Part shown: positions 45,028 to 53,756 of the stretch, one piece after another
Layout: each line of letters starts with the position of its first letter
Position numbering within the stretch: position 1 is the first letter of the stretch
Assembly (NCBI RefSeq): GCF_030913635.1
Contig: NZ_CP133188.1
Location: 310,001-374,000 of the forward strand
Source of the DNA: Sedimentibacter sp. MB35-C1
GTDB lineage: Bacteria; Bacillota; Clostridia; Tissierellales; Sedimentibacteraceae
Direction: 5' to 3'
DNA: 64,000 nucleotides
Notes under the pieces: model-generated
What the model saw: only the letters and a program-made list of their open reading frames with translations
Told to the model about the DNA's origin: nothing
The model's database searches: none
Translations under genes and position numbers: made by a program

Positions 45028-46218
45028 CTATATATGTTTATTTAATGCCTTTTTTATACGCACTAAAGCCTCTACAATATACTTATTAGGACATGCCAAA
45101 TTCCATCGTTCAAATTCTTCTCCACACTCACCAAATATGTAGCCTTCATCGAAAAATACTTCAGCCTCCATATGAAGAATTTTTTCAAGCTCATGACATT
45201 CTATTCCTAAAGCACCAAAATCCATCCACAACAAATATGTACCTTGTAAATCATATACTTTAATTTGAGGGAATTCTTTTGCAAAGAAATCGACAATAGT
45301 CTGTCTGTTTTTCTCAATTAGTGCCTTCAACTGTTCAAGCCACTCATCACATTCATTGTATGCAGCTTTACAAGCCTCATATCCTAAAATATTACACTTT
45401 GGATTTACAGATGTTGTCTTTAACTCTGCAATGAATTTTTCTCTAAGCATTGCATTTGGGATAATGATATTTGATGTCTGCAGACCTGCTATATTAAAAG
45501 TTTTGCTTGGTGCTGTTAACACTAAACAATTCTGTTCAAAGTCTTTTGAGAGTGTAGCAAAAACTGTATGACAGTATCCAGGGGACACAAAGTCAAAATG
45601 AATTTCATCCGACACAACAATTACATTGTTTGCTAAACATATTTCACCTATCTTTATTAATTCATCCTTTGTCCATACTCTGCCGCATGGATTATGAGGG
45701 CTACATAATATCAATAGCTTTGTATTTTCATCTTTTGCTTTTGCTTCAAAATCTTCAAAATCTATCTCGTATGTATTTCCAACTGGTTTCAACTTATTTT
45801 CAACGAGAACTCGTTTATTTGCATCTATCGCACGATACATAGGGTAGTATACCGGTGTCATTAGCATTACGCCTTCACCTTCACTCGTATACGATTTAAT
45901 GGCTGTGTAAAATGCATCAACTACACCATGAGTGTTGCAAATCCAATCATCTTCAATAGTCCAATTATGTCTTCGTCTTAACCAGCCACAAACAGCTTCT
46001 TTATATGAATCACTAGCACTAGCATAACCAAGTATTTCATTATCCAAGAACTCTTTTAATGCATTTACAATTTCAGGTGCTGTCATTATTTCCATGTCTG
46101 CAACTGAGAATGGAATTACGTTTTTAGATACATTAGGATTTACTCTCTCCATCTCGTCCCATTTTGCCGAACCTTTTTTATATCTTGATTTTACTGTTTC
46201 AAAATTATATTTATTCAT
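45028..46218 (-). CDS. PatB/MalY-like C-S lyase or aminotransferase (copy 1)
   Basis: The 396-aa fold-type I PLP enzyme has the family-typical N-terminus (YKKGSAKWDEM, then VIPFSVADMEIMTAPEIV), LCSPHNPCGRVW, VVSDEIHFDF and the lysine in TAPSKTFNIAGLQTSN. SPHNPCGRVW is the PatB/MalY signature; these enzymes cleave cystathionine or cysteine conjugates to pyruvate, ammonia and a thiol. It lies 23 bp downstream of an NhaC-family transporter gene and both face away from a LysR regulator. An amino acid taken up by the transporter may be the substrate. Confidence 0.9.
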   Translation of the reverse strand: MNKYNFETVKSRYKKGSAKWDEMERVNPNVSKNVIPFSVADMEIMTAPEIVNALKEFLDNEILGYASASDSYKEAVCGWLRRRHNWTIEDDWICNTHGVVDAFYTAIKSYTSEGEGVMLMTPVYYPMYRAIDANKRVLVENKLKPVGNTYEIDFEDFEAKAKDENTKLLILCSPHNPCGRVWTKDELIKIGEICLANNVIVVSDEIHFDFVSPGYCHTVFATLSKDFEQNCLVLTAPSKTFNIAGLQTSNIIIPNAMLREKFIAELKTTSVNPKCNILGYEACKAAYNECDEWLEQLKALIEKNRQTIVDFFAKEFPQIKVYDLQGTYLLWMDFGALGIECHELEKILHMEAEVFFDEGYIFGECGEEFERWNLACPNKYIVEALVRIKKALNKHI

Positions 46219-46241
46219 GTATATACCCCACTTATTATTAA

Positions 46242-47678
46242 TTATGAAATTTTTTCTGTCTTGTTGCGTTTAATACCTATTCCTGTATATCCGTAAATTA
46301 TTGCAAATACTATACACAAATAACACATAAATGCCCATGGCAAATATGCCATTGTAGCTACACCCAAACAAGCAGTCATGTATGCGCCAGAGCTAGACCA
46401 AGGAATAAGAGGAACGGTAACTGTACCCGCATCTTCCAGTGTTCTCGACAAGTTTTCAGGTGCTAGGCCTCGTTGTGCATAAATATCTTTGAAAAGTTCA
46501 CCAGGAATAAGAATTGTAAGATGAACAGAACCTGTTGTAAGAGCCAAAGTAAATGTAGATATAACAGTGGACAATATCAAACCACCCTCTGTTTTTACTG
46601 AAGATGTTAGTTTATTAAGGATCACTTCTAGACATCCTGCACTACTTAAAATACCAGAGAAGCCAAATGCACATAGAATAAGCAAAATTGTACCCATAAT
46701 GCTCATCATACCACCTCTGTTTAATAACTTTATTACTTCTGGTATCAACAAATCAGGGTTGAAAGTTTCCATTGTTATCATACCTGTATTAAAACCACTA
46801 ACGTTTGCAATAAATACGTTACTTATAGATATTCCTTGTATAACAATTGCTTCAATGCTTGCTACTAGTGAAGATAAAAGCATAACAGGTATAGACGGCA
46901 TTTTCATTATAGAACCAGCAAGAACTATAATCATAGGTAATAAAATAATGATATTCCAGTTATACATAGAATCTAAATTATTAATCATATTAACTACTGT
47001 TTCAGAAGTAGCACTACCTGCTGAAGGGCTTGTAAGTCCTAAAACTGCATATATAACAAGTCCTATTAAACTAGAAGGTATTGTTGTCCAAAACATATGC
47101 TTAATATGTTCATATAGGTCTCCTCCTGATACCAATGGAGATAGATTTGTTGTATCTGATAAAGGAGACATCTTATCACCGAAGTATGAACCTGCTACAA
47201 CTGCACCTGCAACCGCTGCAAGATTGCTTCCAAAGCCAGTTGCTATACCTATTATAGCAACTCCTACCGTACTTACAGAACTCCATGATGAACCGGTTGC
47301 AACGGATACGATGGCACATAACAGAAAAGCTGTAACTAGTAGCCAACGTGGACTTATAATCTGTACACCGTAGTAAATAAGCATTGGTATAGTACCGCTA
47401 GCCATCCAACTACCTATAATGGTACCTACAATAATCAAAAGTAGCAATGCACCCATGCTCTTGTGAATTTTGCTAGCTATTTCCTCCAACATTTCATCCC
47501 AAGTTACTCCAACACGAACTGCAATAATAGAAGTTATTCCTGCTGCTAAAAGCATCAATATTTCTATTCGCAGATTATAGACACCCTTTCCTATAATAAC
47601 AATAACAAGCATTGCTATCAGTGGTAAAAGCGCCTCCCACATTTTGGGCTTTCTTTTAGCTTTAACACTTTTTTTCAT
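46242..47678 (-). CDS. nhaC: NhaC-family antiporter or amino-acid exchanger
   Basis: The 478-aa polytopic protein has 11-12 helices and NhaC motifs: SSWSSVSTVGVAIIGIATGF, SYFGDKMSPLSDTTNLSPL and TGSVHLTILIPGELF, plus PWSSSGAYM. Classical NhaC exchanges Na+ and H+, but family members also exchange organic anions and amino acids (for example malate/lactate). Co-transcription with a C-S lyase and divergence from a LysR regulator suggest a substrate exchanger here. Start ATG at 47678 with AGGAGTG upstream. Confidence 0.88.
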   Translation of the reverse strand: MKKSVKAKRKPKMWEALLPLIAMLVIVIIGKGVYNLRIEILMLLAAGITSIIAVRVGVTWDEMLEEIASKIHKSMGALLLLIIVGTIIGSWMASGTIPMLIYYGVQIISPRWLLVTAFLLCAIVSVATGSSWSSVSTVGVAIIGIATGFGSNLAAVAGAVVAGSYFGDKMSPLSDTTNLSPLVSGGDLYEHIKHMFWTTIPSSLIGLVIYAVLGLTSPSAGSATSETVVNMINNLDSMYNWNIIILLPMIIVLAGSIMKMPSIPVMLLSSLVASIEAIVIQGISISNVFIANVSGFNTGMITMETFNPDLLIPEVIKLLNRGGMMSIMGTILLILCAFGFSGILSSAGCLEVILNKLTSSVKTEGGLILSTVISTFTLALTTGSVHLTILIPGELFKDIYAQRGLAPENLSRTLEDAGTVTVPLIPWSSSGAYMTACLGVATMAYLPWAFMCYLCIVFAIIYGYTGIGIKRNKTEKIS

Positions 47679-47771
47679 CTTAACACTCCTTCAATTTAGA
47701 TAAACTAGAAAAACTTTTCTGCAATCGATTACTTTTAAAGTATAGATTACTATCTTACTATTGTAAAATGC

Positions 47772-47792
47772 ATAATTAACGTATATAATTAT
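47772..47792. promoter_or_regulatory. Candidate LysR binding site
   Basis: ATAATTA (47772-47778) and TAATTAT (47786-47792) form an inverted repeat with a T-N11-A core in the 345-bp gap between nhaC and the LysR gene. Nothing else distinct is seen in this gap apart from AT-rich promoter-like DNA. Confidence 0.35.
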
Positions 47793-48023
47793 AAATATAG
47801 CTTTATATTTTAATAAAATTAAATAAAAATCAAGAAATTTTTCTCAAATCCATGTATCATTATTTTTCAGAATCTATCAAGGATAAAACAGGCGGGTTAG
47901 CACACGTCTTTGAAACGCTAGTAAAATATTTTAAAATACGAATGTTTACTTTATATATATACTTTAAATCATTAAAGAAAGGGTAATGAAAACCACGTAT
48001 TTTCATTATACAAGGTTAGTATT

Positions 48024-48929
48024 ATGACTCGTTTTGAAATTGAAGCATTTTTTGCAATAATTAAATGTAATAATCTAACTAAAGCTGCTGAAATGCTATT
48101 TATAACTCAGCCTGCGCTGACTAGGCGCCTTCAATCATTGGAAAAAGAACTCGGCTTTGAACTAATTATTCGAAAAAAAGGAAGAAAAAAGATCGAGTTA
48201 ACCAAAAAAGGTGAATCTTTCATATCTATTGCAGAAAAATGGTTAGAATTATACTCTAAAATTAATGATATTTCAAATAAAAATAAACGTATTAAATTTG
48301 TTGTTTCTGCTATGGAAAGTATAAACACCTGTATAATGCCTAATGTATACTACAATTTTCTAGACGAAAACAAGCAGATTACCCTAGTCTTACGCAATCA
48401 ACATTCTGCAGAATCCTATAAATTTGTTGAAAATTCTCCTAACGCCATTGCATTCATAGCCGAATGTCAATTTTCAAAATTTCTGACCATCCTTCCAATC
48501 TTCAAGGAAAATATGGTTTTTATATGTGGCAAGGATTCCGATTATCCGGATATTGTATCTCCTGAAAACTTAATCATAGAAAATTGTGTTCATATTCAAT
48601 GGAATATCGAATCAGACACTTGGTTTAATTACTGGTTTGGTTCTTTCCCCAAATTCAAAGCAGATTTGGAAAACATAGAAGTGTACAAAACGTTTATGTT
48701 ACAAAAAAATGTATGGACTATTGCACCTGTTTCCGTTGCAACCTTTCTTCTTAAGAATAATGACTTAACAACTAAGAAACTAAGTTCTCCCCCGCCTGAA
48801 AGAACCATATACGCCATTTTTAATCCACAAAAAGAGAATGAGTATATAAAAAACTTACTTACTATTTTACATCAAGAAATTTTGAAACAAGATAACATAC
48901 AGTCGCTATTGAACATATCGGATTTATAA
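48024..48929 (+). CDS. LysR family transcriptional regulator
   Basis: The 301-aa protein has an N-terminal winged helix-turn-helix (FEIEAFFAIIKCNNLTKAAE, LFITQPALTRRLQSLEKELG) and a two-lobed effector domain. It should activate the divergent nhaC-patB operon in response to an unknown amino acid or related acid. It ends 142 bp before a strong hairpin. No good ribosome site is seen before the ATG at 48024. Confidence 0.93.
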   Translation: MTRFEIEAFFAIIKCNNLTKAAEMLFITQPALTRRLQSLEKELGFELIIRKKGRKKIELTKKGESFISIAEKWLELYSKINDISNKNKRIKFVVSAMESINTCIMPNVYYNFLDENKQITLVLRNQHSAESYKFVENSPNAIAFIAECQFSKFLTILPIFKENMVFICGKDSDYPDIVSPENLIIENCVHIQWNIESDTWFNYWFGSFPKFKADLENIEVYKTFMLQKNVWTIAPVSVATFLLKNNDLTTKKLSSPPPERTIYAIFNPQKENEYIKNLLTILHQEILKQDNIQSLLNISDL

Positions 48930-48951
48930 CTCTACAGCAATCATTTTTAAA

Positions 48952-49059
48952 ATTCATCAACTTAGTCCAATAAAAGATTTAAGAAATACAACTGAAATTT
49001 CTGAACTTTGCCATACAAAAAATGAACCTATCTTTATCATAAAAGACTCAATAACATAG
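48952..49059 (+). pseudogene. Remnant of a Phd/YefM-type antitoxin gene
   Basis: An uninterrupted frame reads IHQLSPIKDLRNTTEISELC and then HTKNEPIFIIKD before a stop. This is the N-terminal DNA-binding and dimerisation part of a Phd/YefM antitoxin (pattern PxxDLRNxxxEISxLCHxxNEPIFITKNG). The start codon and everything after the KNG position are lost, and no RelE/Txe toxin is adjacent. Interpreted as a relic of a toxin-antitoxin module. Confidence 0.7.
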
Positions 49060-49070
49060 CGTCTATTAAA

Positions 49071-49115
49071 ATAAATGCCCATTTGATACAACAGCTGTGT
49101 CAGATGGGCATTTAT
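49071..49115 (+). terminator. Long hairpin terminator after the LysR gene
   Basis: ATAAATGCCCAT (49071-49082) pairs perfectly with ATGGGCATTTAT (49104-49115). The loop pairs further through G-T wobbles, giving about 20 bp. Confidence 0.75.
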
Positions 49116-49742
49116 TAGTGTTATTAATTTTCGTCCTTGATCATAAATCGAAGCTAAACTTGATTCAATAATCAATGATTGCAAGCTTCAATTCCTCATA
49201 GGTATTATCAATCCCATTTTTTCGGCTAAATTTAGCCGTTATTCTATAAAGGCTTACTTATTATAATTGTCTAAAAATATCTAGAGTATATAATTAATGT
49301 TTGTTTTGCAGTATTTTTCTTATTTCATATATACCTCCCCATACTATCATTAACTCCATCCGCAAATTATGCTTTCTCCCCCGGTAGCAGGAATTCTGTA
49401 ACAAAAATATTATACGGACATAATATAACTGCGCAGGATAAAGCTGCGGCAAGGCGTATGTAATATTATACAAAAATTTGAAAAATAAAATATCAAAAAC
49501 TATCACTTTACATACACGAGAAGCAAAATTTAATAATTTTCAAAATTTACAATATCATTTTTCATTGAAATTACATAGTTTCATATTTTCAATTAGAGGA
49601 CGAAAGTTTATAAATATATATGCATAATAATTAATATTTATGTTGAAACAAGCCTTTCTTTTACATCCCACCTTTTTTCAAATGAACTCAAGTTTCTTTT
49701 TTACCTCCATGTAAAATATTTTAATCTTACTATATAAATGTT
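49116..49742. other. AT-rich intergenic region without a supported gene
   Basis: Short frames on both strands lack ribosome sites and recognisable protein patterns. I see no RNA gene or repeat in it. It may hold decayed DNA related to the antitoxin relic. Confidence 0.5.
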
Positions 49743-49786
49743 TTGACATTTCACAACTGTGGTATAAAGTAGTAATGTAAGTTGTG
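49743..49786 (+). promoter_or_regulatory. Promoter/operator region of the Rnf/Nqr-like operon
   Basis: TTGACA (49743-49748) and TATAAA (49763-49768) are only 14 bases apart, so the exact promoter is uncertain. An inverted repeat CACAACT (49752-49758) / AGTTGTG (49780-49786) overlaps it and may be an operator. Confidence 0.4.
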
Positions 49787-49806
49787 TAATAAATGGAGGT
49801 GCAATA

Positions 49807-50772
49807 TTGAATCAATTTTTAAAAAGCAATTTTACTAATCAGAAAATGATGCGAAAAGTGTTGTTTTCTCTAATACCGATTGCTGTTTTTTCCGTGTATC
49901 TGTTTGGACTCAGGGTTATTACCCTGCTGGCGGCAGTTACTGCAGCAGGGGTCATTACGGAATATTTATGGGAAAAGCATTATGGAAAAAAAGCATCTGA
50001 GGCAGTATTTGTCTCATGTGTGCTGTATACATTGACTTTGCCGGCTTCTATACCTGTCTGGATTGCTGTGATGGGAATAGTATTCGGCCTTTTATTCGGC
50101 AAGCTTTTTTTTGGTGGTTTTGGAAAAAATGTTTTTAATCCGGCAATTGTGGGAAGAGTTTTTGTCTATGTTAACTTTCCGGAAGCACTTACGATTTCTT
50201 GGAATCAAGCGGCTTCTTCTTTTCCGGGAGGATTTGGGACATACCTTACAACGGGAATAGATGCTGTATCGGAAGCAACTCCGATGATACTTTTCAATAA
50301 TACGGCAAAGCTTTTGGATTTCCAATCACTTTTAATCGGAAACATACCCGGCGCAATAGGTGAAACATCAAAAATCTTGATAATTCTGGCAGGCATATAC
50401 CTGATTTATAAAAAAGTTGCTTCATGGGAGATAATGACTGCAACTACTGTGGGTTATGTTGCCGCAAGTGCAGTGCTTTATTTTTTTGGTGTCCCTGTAA
50501 TAAATCCTTTGTACGGTATAATGATGGGAGGATTCCTGTTCGGTACTGTATTCATGGCTACGGATCCCATAAGTGCTCCGAAAACTAAGACGGCTAAGTG
50601 GATTTACGGGATAATTATAGGCTCGGTTACACTGCTGATACGGTCTCTCTCTCTATTTAACGGAGGAATGATGTTTGCCATATTGATGGGTAATACTTTT
50701 GCTCCGATTATGGATTATTTCGTTAAGGACTATTCAGCCAGGAAAAAAAGAAAATTGGAGGTACTGTCATGA
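49807..50772 (+). CDS. RnfD/NqrB-family membrane subunit
   Basis: The 321-aa protein has eight to ten membrane helices with NPAIVGRVFVYVNFPEAL and FLFGTVFMATDPISAPKT, the RnfD/NqrB hallmarks. The covalent-FMN site (consensus D-x-x-S/T-G-A-T-P) appears as DAVSEATP at about residues 157-164, with Glu in place of Gly. It lacks the longer N-terminal extension of NqrB and is close to RnfD in length. It starts at TTG 49807, seven bases after GGAGGT, and overlaps the next gene by 4 bases. First gene of a five-gene electron-transfer operon. Confidence 0.9.
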   Translation: MNQFLKSNFTNQKMMRKVLFSLIPIAVFSVYLFGLRVITLLAAVTAAGVITEYLWEKHYGKKASEAVFVSCVLYTLTLPASIPVWIAVMGIVFGLLFGKLFFGGFGKNVFNPAIVGRVFVYVNFPEALTISWNQAASSFPGGFGTYLTTGIDAVSEATPMILFNNTAKLLDFQSLLIGNIPGAIGETSKILIILAGIYLIYKKVASWEIMTATTVGYVAASAVLYFFGVPVINPLYGIMMGGFLFGTVFMATDPISAPKTKTAKWIYGIIIGSVTLLIRSLSLFNGGMMFAILMGNTFAPIMDYFVKDYSARKKRKLEVLS

Positions 50773-51371
50773 AAAATTCCTTCTTCTATCCAATTATTTA
50801 TATGGTTGTTATAACAATTGTGTTTATTGCCGTGCTGGCATCTTTTAACCATATACTTGCTGATACCATTGCTTTTAATCAGGAAAGTGAACTGAGGCAG
50901 AAAATTCTTTACATATTTGATGTTTTGCCTGAAAATGATGACGCACATGAAATTAAGAAAGTATTTGATGAGAAAATAAGACAGAAACAGATCGGTGATA
51001 CTACCGTGTATGCACTGATTGAAAACAATACAGAAACAGCCTATGCGGTTCCTGTTAATGGTCCAGGACTCTGGGGAACAATATCCGGATATGTAGGATT
51101 GAACAAGGACTTTAGCAAAATTATAGGTATAGAGTTTGTTACACAGTCTGAAACTCCGGGACTTGGAGGTCGAATATCTGAGTATGACTATAAGAATCAG
51201 TTCAGAAATATTTCAATCCAAGGCGTAACCGATGGAAATTACATTATATCTTCTCCCAAGGAAGGAAGTAATGTTGATGCAATTACAGGTGCCACACTGA
51301 CCTCTGCAGCCGTTGTTAAACTCGTAAACGAAGATCTCTATAATTTTTTAGAAATGCAGGGGGTGAAATAA
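50769..51371 (+). CDS. RnfG/NqrC-family flavoprotein subunit
   Basis: The 200-aa protein has an N-terminal membrane helix (FYPIIYMVVITIVFIAVLAS) and an extracytoplasmic FMN-binding domain. Characteristic segments are GLWGTISGYVGLN, FVTQSETPGLGGRISE and the flavinylation motif DAITGATLTSAAVV, whose second threonine should carry FMN attached by ApbE. No apbE gene is in the window. It mediates electron passage on the outer side of the complex. Confidence 0.92.
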   Translation: MKNSFFYPIIYMVVITIVFIAVLASFNHILADTIAFNQESELRQKILYIFDVLPENDDAHEIKKVFDEKIRQKQIGDTTVYALIENNTETAYAVPVNGPGLWGTISGYVGLNKDFSKIIGIEFVTQSETPGLGGRISEYDYKNQFRNISIQGVTDGNYIISSPKEGSNVDAITGATLTSAAVVKLVNEDLYNFLEMQGVK

Positions 51372-51998
51372 TTGGCTAAAAAATCTGAAATAAGAAAGAT
51401 ATTTAAAAAGGGAATACTTACCGAAAACCCAATACTTGTTCAGGTAATAGGCATTTGTTCAGCCCTGGCGGTTACAAATCTGATGATGAACTCGCTGATA
51501 ATGGGAATTGCACTGACATTGGTAACAGCTTTTTCGTGCCTGACGGTTTCTATATTAAAAAAATATACACCAAAGCACATACGTATGATGGTTCAGGTGT
51601 TGATTATATCGTCCTATGTTATAATAGTCGATATTTCTTTAAAGGCGCTTATGCCTGAAATGAGTAAAGCATTGGGCCCATATGTAGGCCTTATTATAAC
51701 CAACTGCATAATTATGGGAAGGGCAGAAGGCTTTGCACAGTCAAACCCTCCGATGTTGTCTTTTATGGACGGGCTTGCTTCCGGTCTTGGATATACTGCA
51801 GTTCTTATGATAATTTCATTTGTGCGTGAATCCTTGGGATTCGGCACAGTATTTGGAATGCAAATACTTCCGGATACTATAACCAGATGGACACTGATGG
51901 TAATGCCTCCGTCGGCATTTTTCATACTTGCAGGTGTTATGTGGGCAGCAAACAACAGAAGGCTTAAGCTTGAAAGAAAAGGAGTTGAGAAAAGATGA
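51372..51998 (+). CDS. RnfE/NqrD-family membrane subunit
   Basis: The 208-aa protein has six membrane helices with QVIGICSALAVTNLMMNSLI and ITNCIIMGRAEGFAQSNPPM, then FMDGLASGLGYTAVL and FVRESLGFGTVFGM. The NPPMLSFMDG wording is closer to NqrD than to typical RnfE. With NqrE/RnfA it forms the inverted pair that holds the membrane-embedded [2Fe-2S] cluster. It begins at TTG (51372) with GGGGGTGA upstream and overlaps the next gene by 4 bases. Confidence 0.9.
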   Translation: MAKKSEIRKIFKKGILTENPILVQVIGICSALAVTNLMMNSLIMGIALTLVTAFSCLTVSILKKYTPKHIRMMVQVLIISSYVIIVDISLKALMPEMSKALGPYVGLIITNCIIMGRAEGFAQSNPPMLSFMDGLASGLGYTAVLMIISFVRESLGFGTVFGMQILPDTITRWTLMVMPPSAFFILAGVMWAANNRRLKLERKGVEKR

Positions 51999-52585
51999 TA
52001 GAAGTTAACCCTATATTAATATTTTTTGCAGCGATATTTACCAGCAACATGATTTTCTCAAACTTCTTGGGAATGTGTTCATTCATAGCTGTATCAAAAG
52101 AAATACCTACCGCCATAGGCCTTGGAATTTCCGTAACAATGGTTATGACCGCAACTACAATTTTAAACTACATGGTTTATTGGACAATCCTTGTTCCTTT
52201 TAATTTGGAATATTTGATGTATATAATATTTATCCTTGTTATTGCTGCTTTTGTCCAGCTCCTTGAAATGGTTCTGGAACGTTATCTGCCAACACTGTAT
52301 TATTCCCTTGGAATATTTCTTCCGCTTATAACCGTTAACTGCGCCATACTTGGTGTATCACTGTTTATGGTTACAAGAAGCTATGATTTCATGCAGACAG
52401 TTGGGTATTCAATCGGCTCGGGATTAGGCTGGGCTCTTGCAATAACAGCTATGGCAGGAATAAGATCAAAACTGAATGAAAAATCCATACCCGAAGGCCT
52501 TAGAGGAACGCCTATAACTTTAGTTATTACAGGAATTATGGCGCTTGCATTTATCGGCTTCAGCGGCATGGTACAAATACAGTAG
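51995..52585 (+). CDS. RnfA/NqrE-family membrane subunit
   Basis: The 196-aa protein has six helices with FTSNMIFSNFLGMCSFIAVS, LPLITVNCAILGVSLF and SIGSGLGWALAITAMAGIRS. The C-terminal IPEGLRGTPITLVITGIMAL and AFIGFSGMVQ pattern is that of NqrE rather than RnfA. The two Cys positions of the membrane cluster (MC in the first helix pair and NC in NCAIL) are present. Coupled to its neighbours by 4-base overlap and 9-bp spacing. Confidence 0.9.
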   Translation: MIEVNPILIFFAAIFTSNMIFSNFLGMCSFIAVSKEIPTAIGLGISVTMVMTATTILNYMVYWTILVPFNLEYLMYIIFILVIAAFVQLLEMVLERYLPTLYYSLGIFLPLITVNCAILGVSLFMVTRSYDFMQTVGYSIGSGLGWALAITAMAGIRSKLNEKSIPEGLRGTPITLVITGIMALAFIGFSGMVQIQ

Positions 52586-52594
52586 GAGGCGGCT

Positions 52595-53683
52595 ATGAAT
52601 ACAATAATAACCACTATAATTGTTGTAAGCTGTATTACCGCTGTGCTTGCCGCACTGCTTACAATATCCAGCAGAACAATAGGAAATTACGGCGAAGTAG
52701 TGCTTACCATAAATGATGATAAGGAGTATGTTGTCAATGGAGGCAGCAGTCTTTTAGACACTCTGCGTTCAGAAAGAATTTTTATTCCGTCCGCATGCGG
52801 TGGAAAAGGCTCCTGCGGATACTGCAAGGTCAAAGTTATCGAAGGCGGAGGCCCTGTGCTTGCAACTGAAAAGCCTTTGCTGACAAAGGAAGAGCTTGAA
52901 GATAGCGTAAGATTGTCCTGCCAATGCAAGGTAAAACAGAATATAAAAATCAGCATACCTGAAGAACTTTTCAATGTAAGGGAATATTCTGCGGTTGTTG
53001 AAAGAACTGAACAGCTTACACCTACCATAAAACTGCTGAGATTTAATTTTGGCAATGAAGAAATAAGCTTTAAACCTGGACAGTATATTCAGTTAAAAGC
53101 TCCTGCATACGAGGGTAACGACGAAGAGGTTTACAGAGCTTATTCAATAGCATCGTCCGTAACCGACAAGCATGCCGTAGAACTGCTGATAGGCTATACC
53201 GGAGGAATTGCAACAACATATGTACACCACCACCTGAAGGAAGGTGATGACGTGCATGTGAACGGACCTTACGGTGATTTTTATTACCATGAGGACGATG
53301 GACCTATTATACTTGCCGGAGCAGGAACAGGCATGGCTCCGATTATGTCAATTCTTCAGTTTATGGCGGACAATAACATTAACAGAAAAGTACTGTTTTT
53401 CTTTGGAGCAAGGACTATGAAGGATTTGTTCCTGCTGGATAAAATTAAGGGTTTTGAGGAAAAGCTTAATGACTTTAAATTTGTTCCTACACTTTCTCGA
53501 GAAGAATCCGAAGAGTGGCATGGTGAGAAAGGACGTGTTCCTGCAGCCATTGACAAATATATAGAGAAGGGCGAAAATTATTCTGCATATCTGTGCGGAA
53601 GTCCTGCAATGATTGACTCAATAGTTCAGGCTCTGCTTCTCAAGGATATACCATCAGAGAAAATTTATTACGATAAATTCTGA
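52595..53683 (+). CDS. NqrF-like NADH reductase subunit (2Fe-2S, FAD)
   Basis: The 362-aa protein has a membrane anchor (about residues 3-24), a plant-type [2Fe-2S] ferredoxin domain with CGGKGSCGYC and a fourth Cys in LSCQC, and a ferredoxin-NADP reductase-like module. The latter has the FAD motif RAYSIAS, the NADH motif GAGTGMAPI and the C-terminal AYLCGSPAMID. It matches the electron-input subunit of Na+-NQR. Its presence together with Rnf-length membrane subunits, and without NqrA or RnfB/RnfC, makes the operon a hybrid. GGAGGCGG ribosome site; terminator follows. Confidence 0.93.
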   Translation: MNTIITTIIVVSCITAVLAALLTISSRTIGNYGEVVLTINDDKEYVVNGGSSLLDTLRSERIFIPSACGGKGSCGYCKVKVIEGGGPVLATEKPLLTKEELEDSVRLSCQCKVKQNIKISIPEELFNVREYSAVVERTEQLTPTIKLLRFNFGNEEISFKPGQYIQLKAPAYEGNDEEVYRAYSIASSVTDKHAVELLIGYTGGIATTYVHHHLKEGDDVHVNGPYGDFYYHEDDGPIILAGAGTGMAPIMSILQFMADNNINRKVLFFFGARTMKDLFLLDKIKGFEEKLNDFKFVPTLSREESEEWHGEKGRVPAAIDKYIEKGENYSAYLCGSPAMIDSIVQALLLKDIPSEKIYYDKF

Positions 53684-53707
53684 TTTGCGTCAGTAGTCTC
53701 TGAGTAC

Positions 53708-53745
53708 AAAACCCCTGAAGCCAGATTAGCAACAGGGGTTTTTCT
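53708..53745. terminator. Bidirectional terminator after nqrF
   Basis: AAAACCCCTG (53708-53717) pairs with CAGGGGTTTT (53733-53742), with T-run and A-run flanks between convergent genes. Confidence 0.92.
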
Positions 53746-53756
53746 TTATATGAAGT

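Noticed and set aside
49294-49506. 70-codon minus-strand frame in the gap before the Rnf/Nqr-like operon
   Set aside because: No ribosome site, biased composition and no neighbour that would support it.
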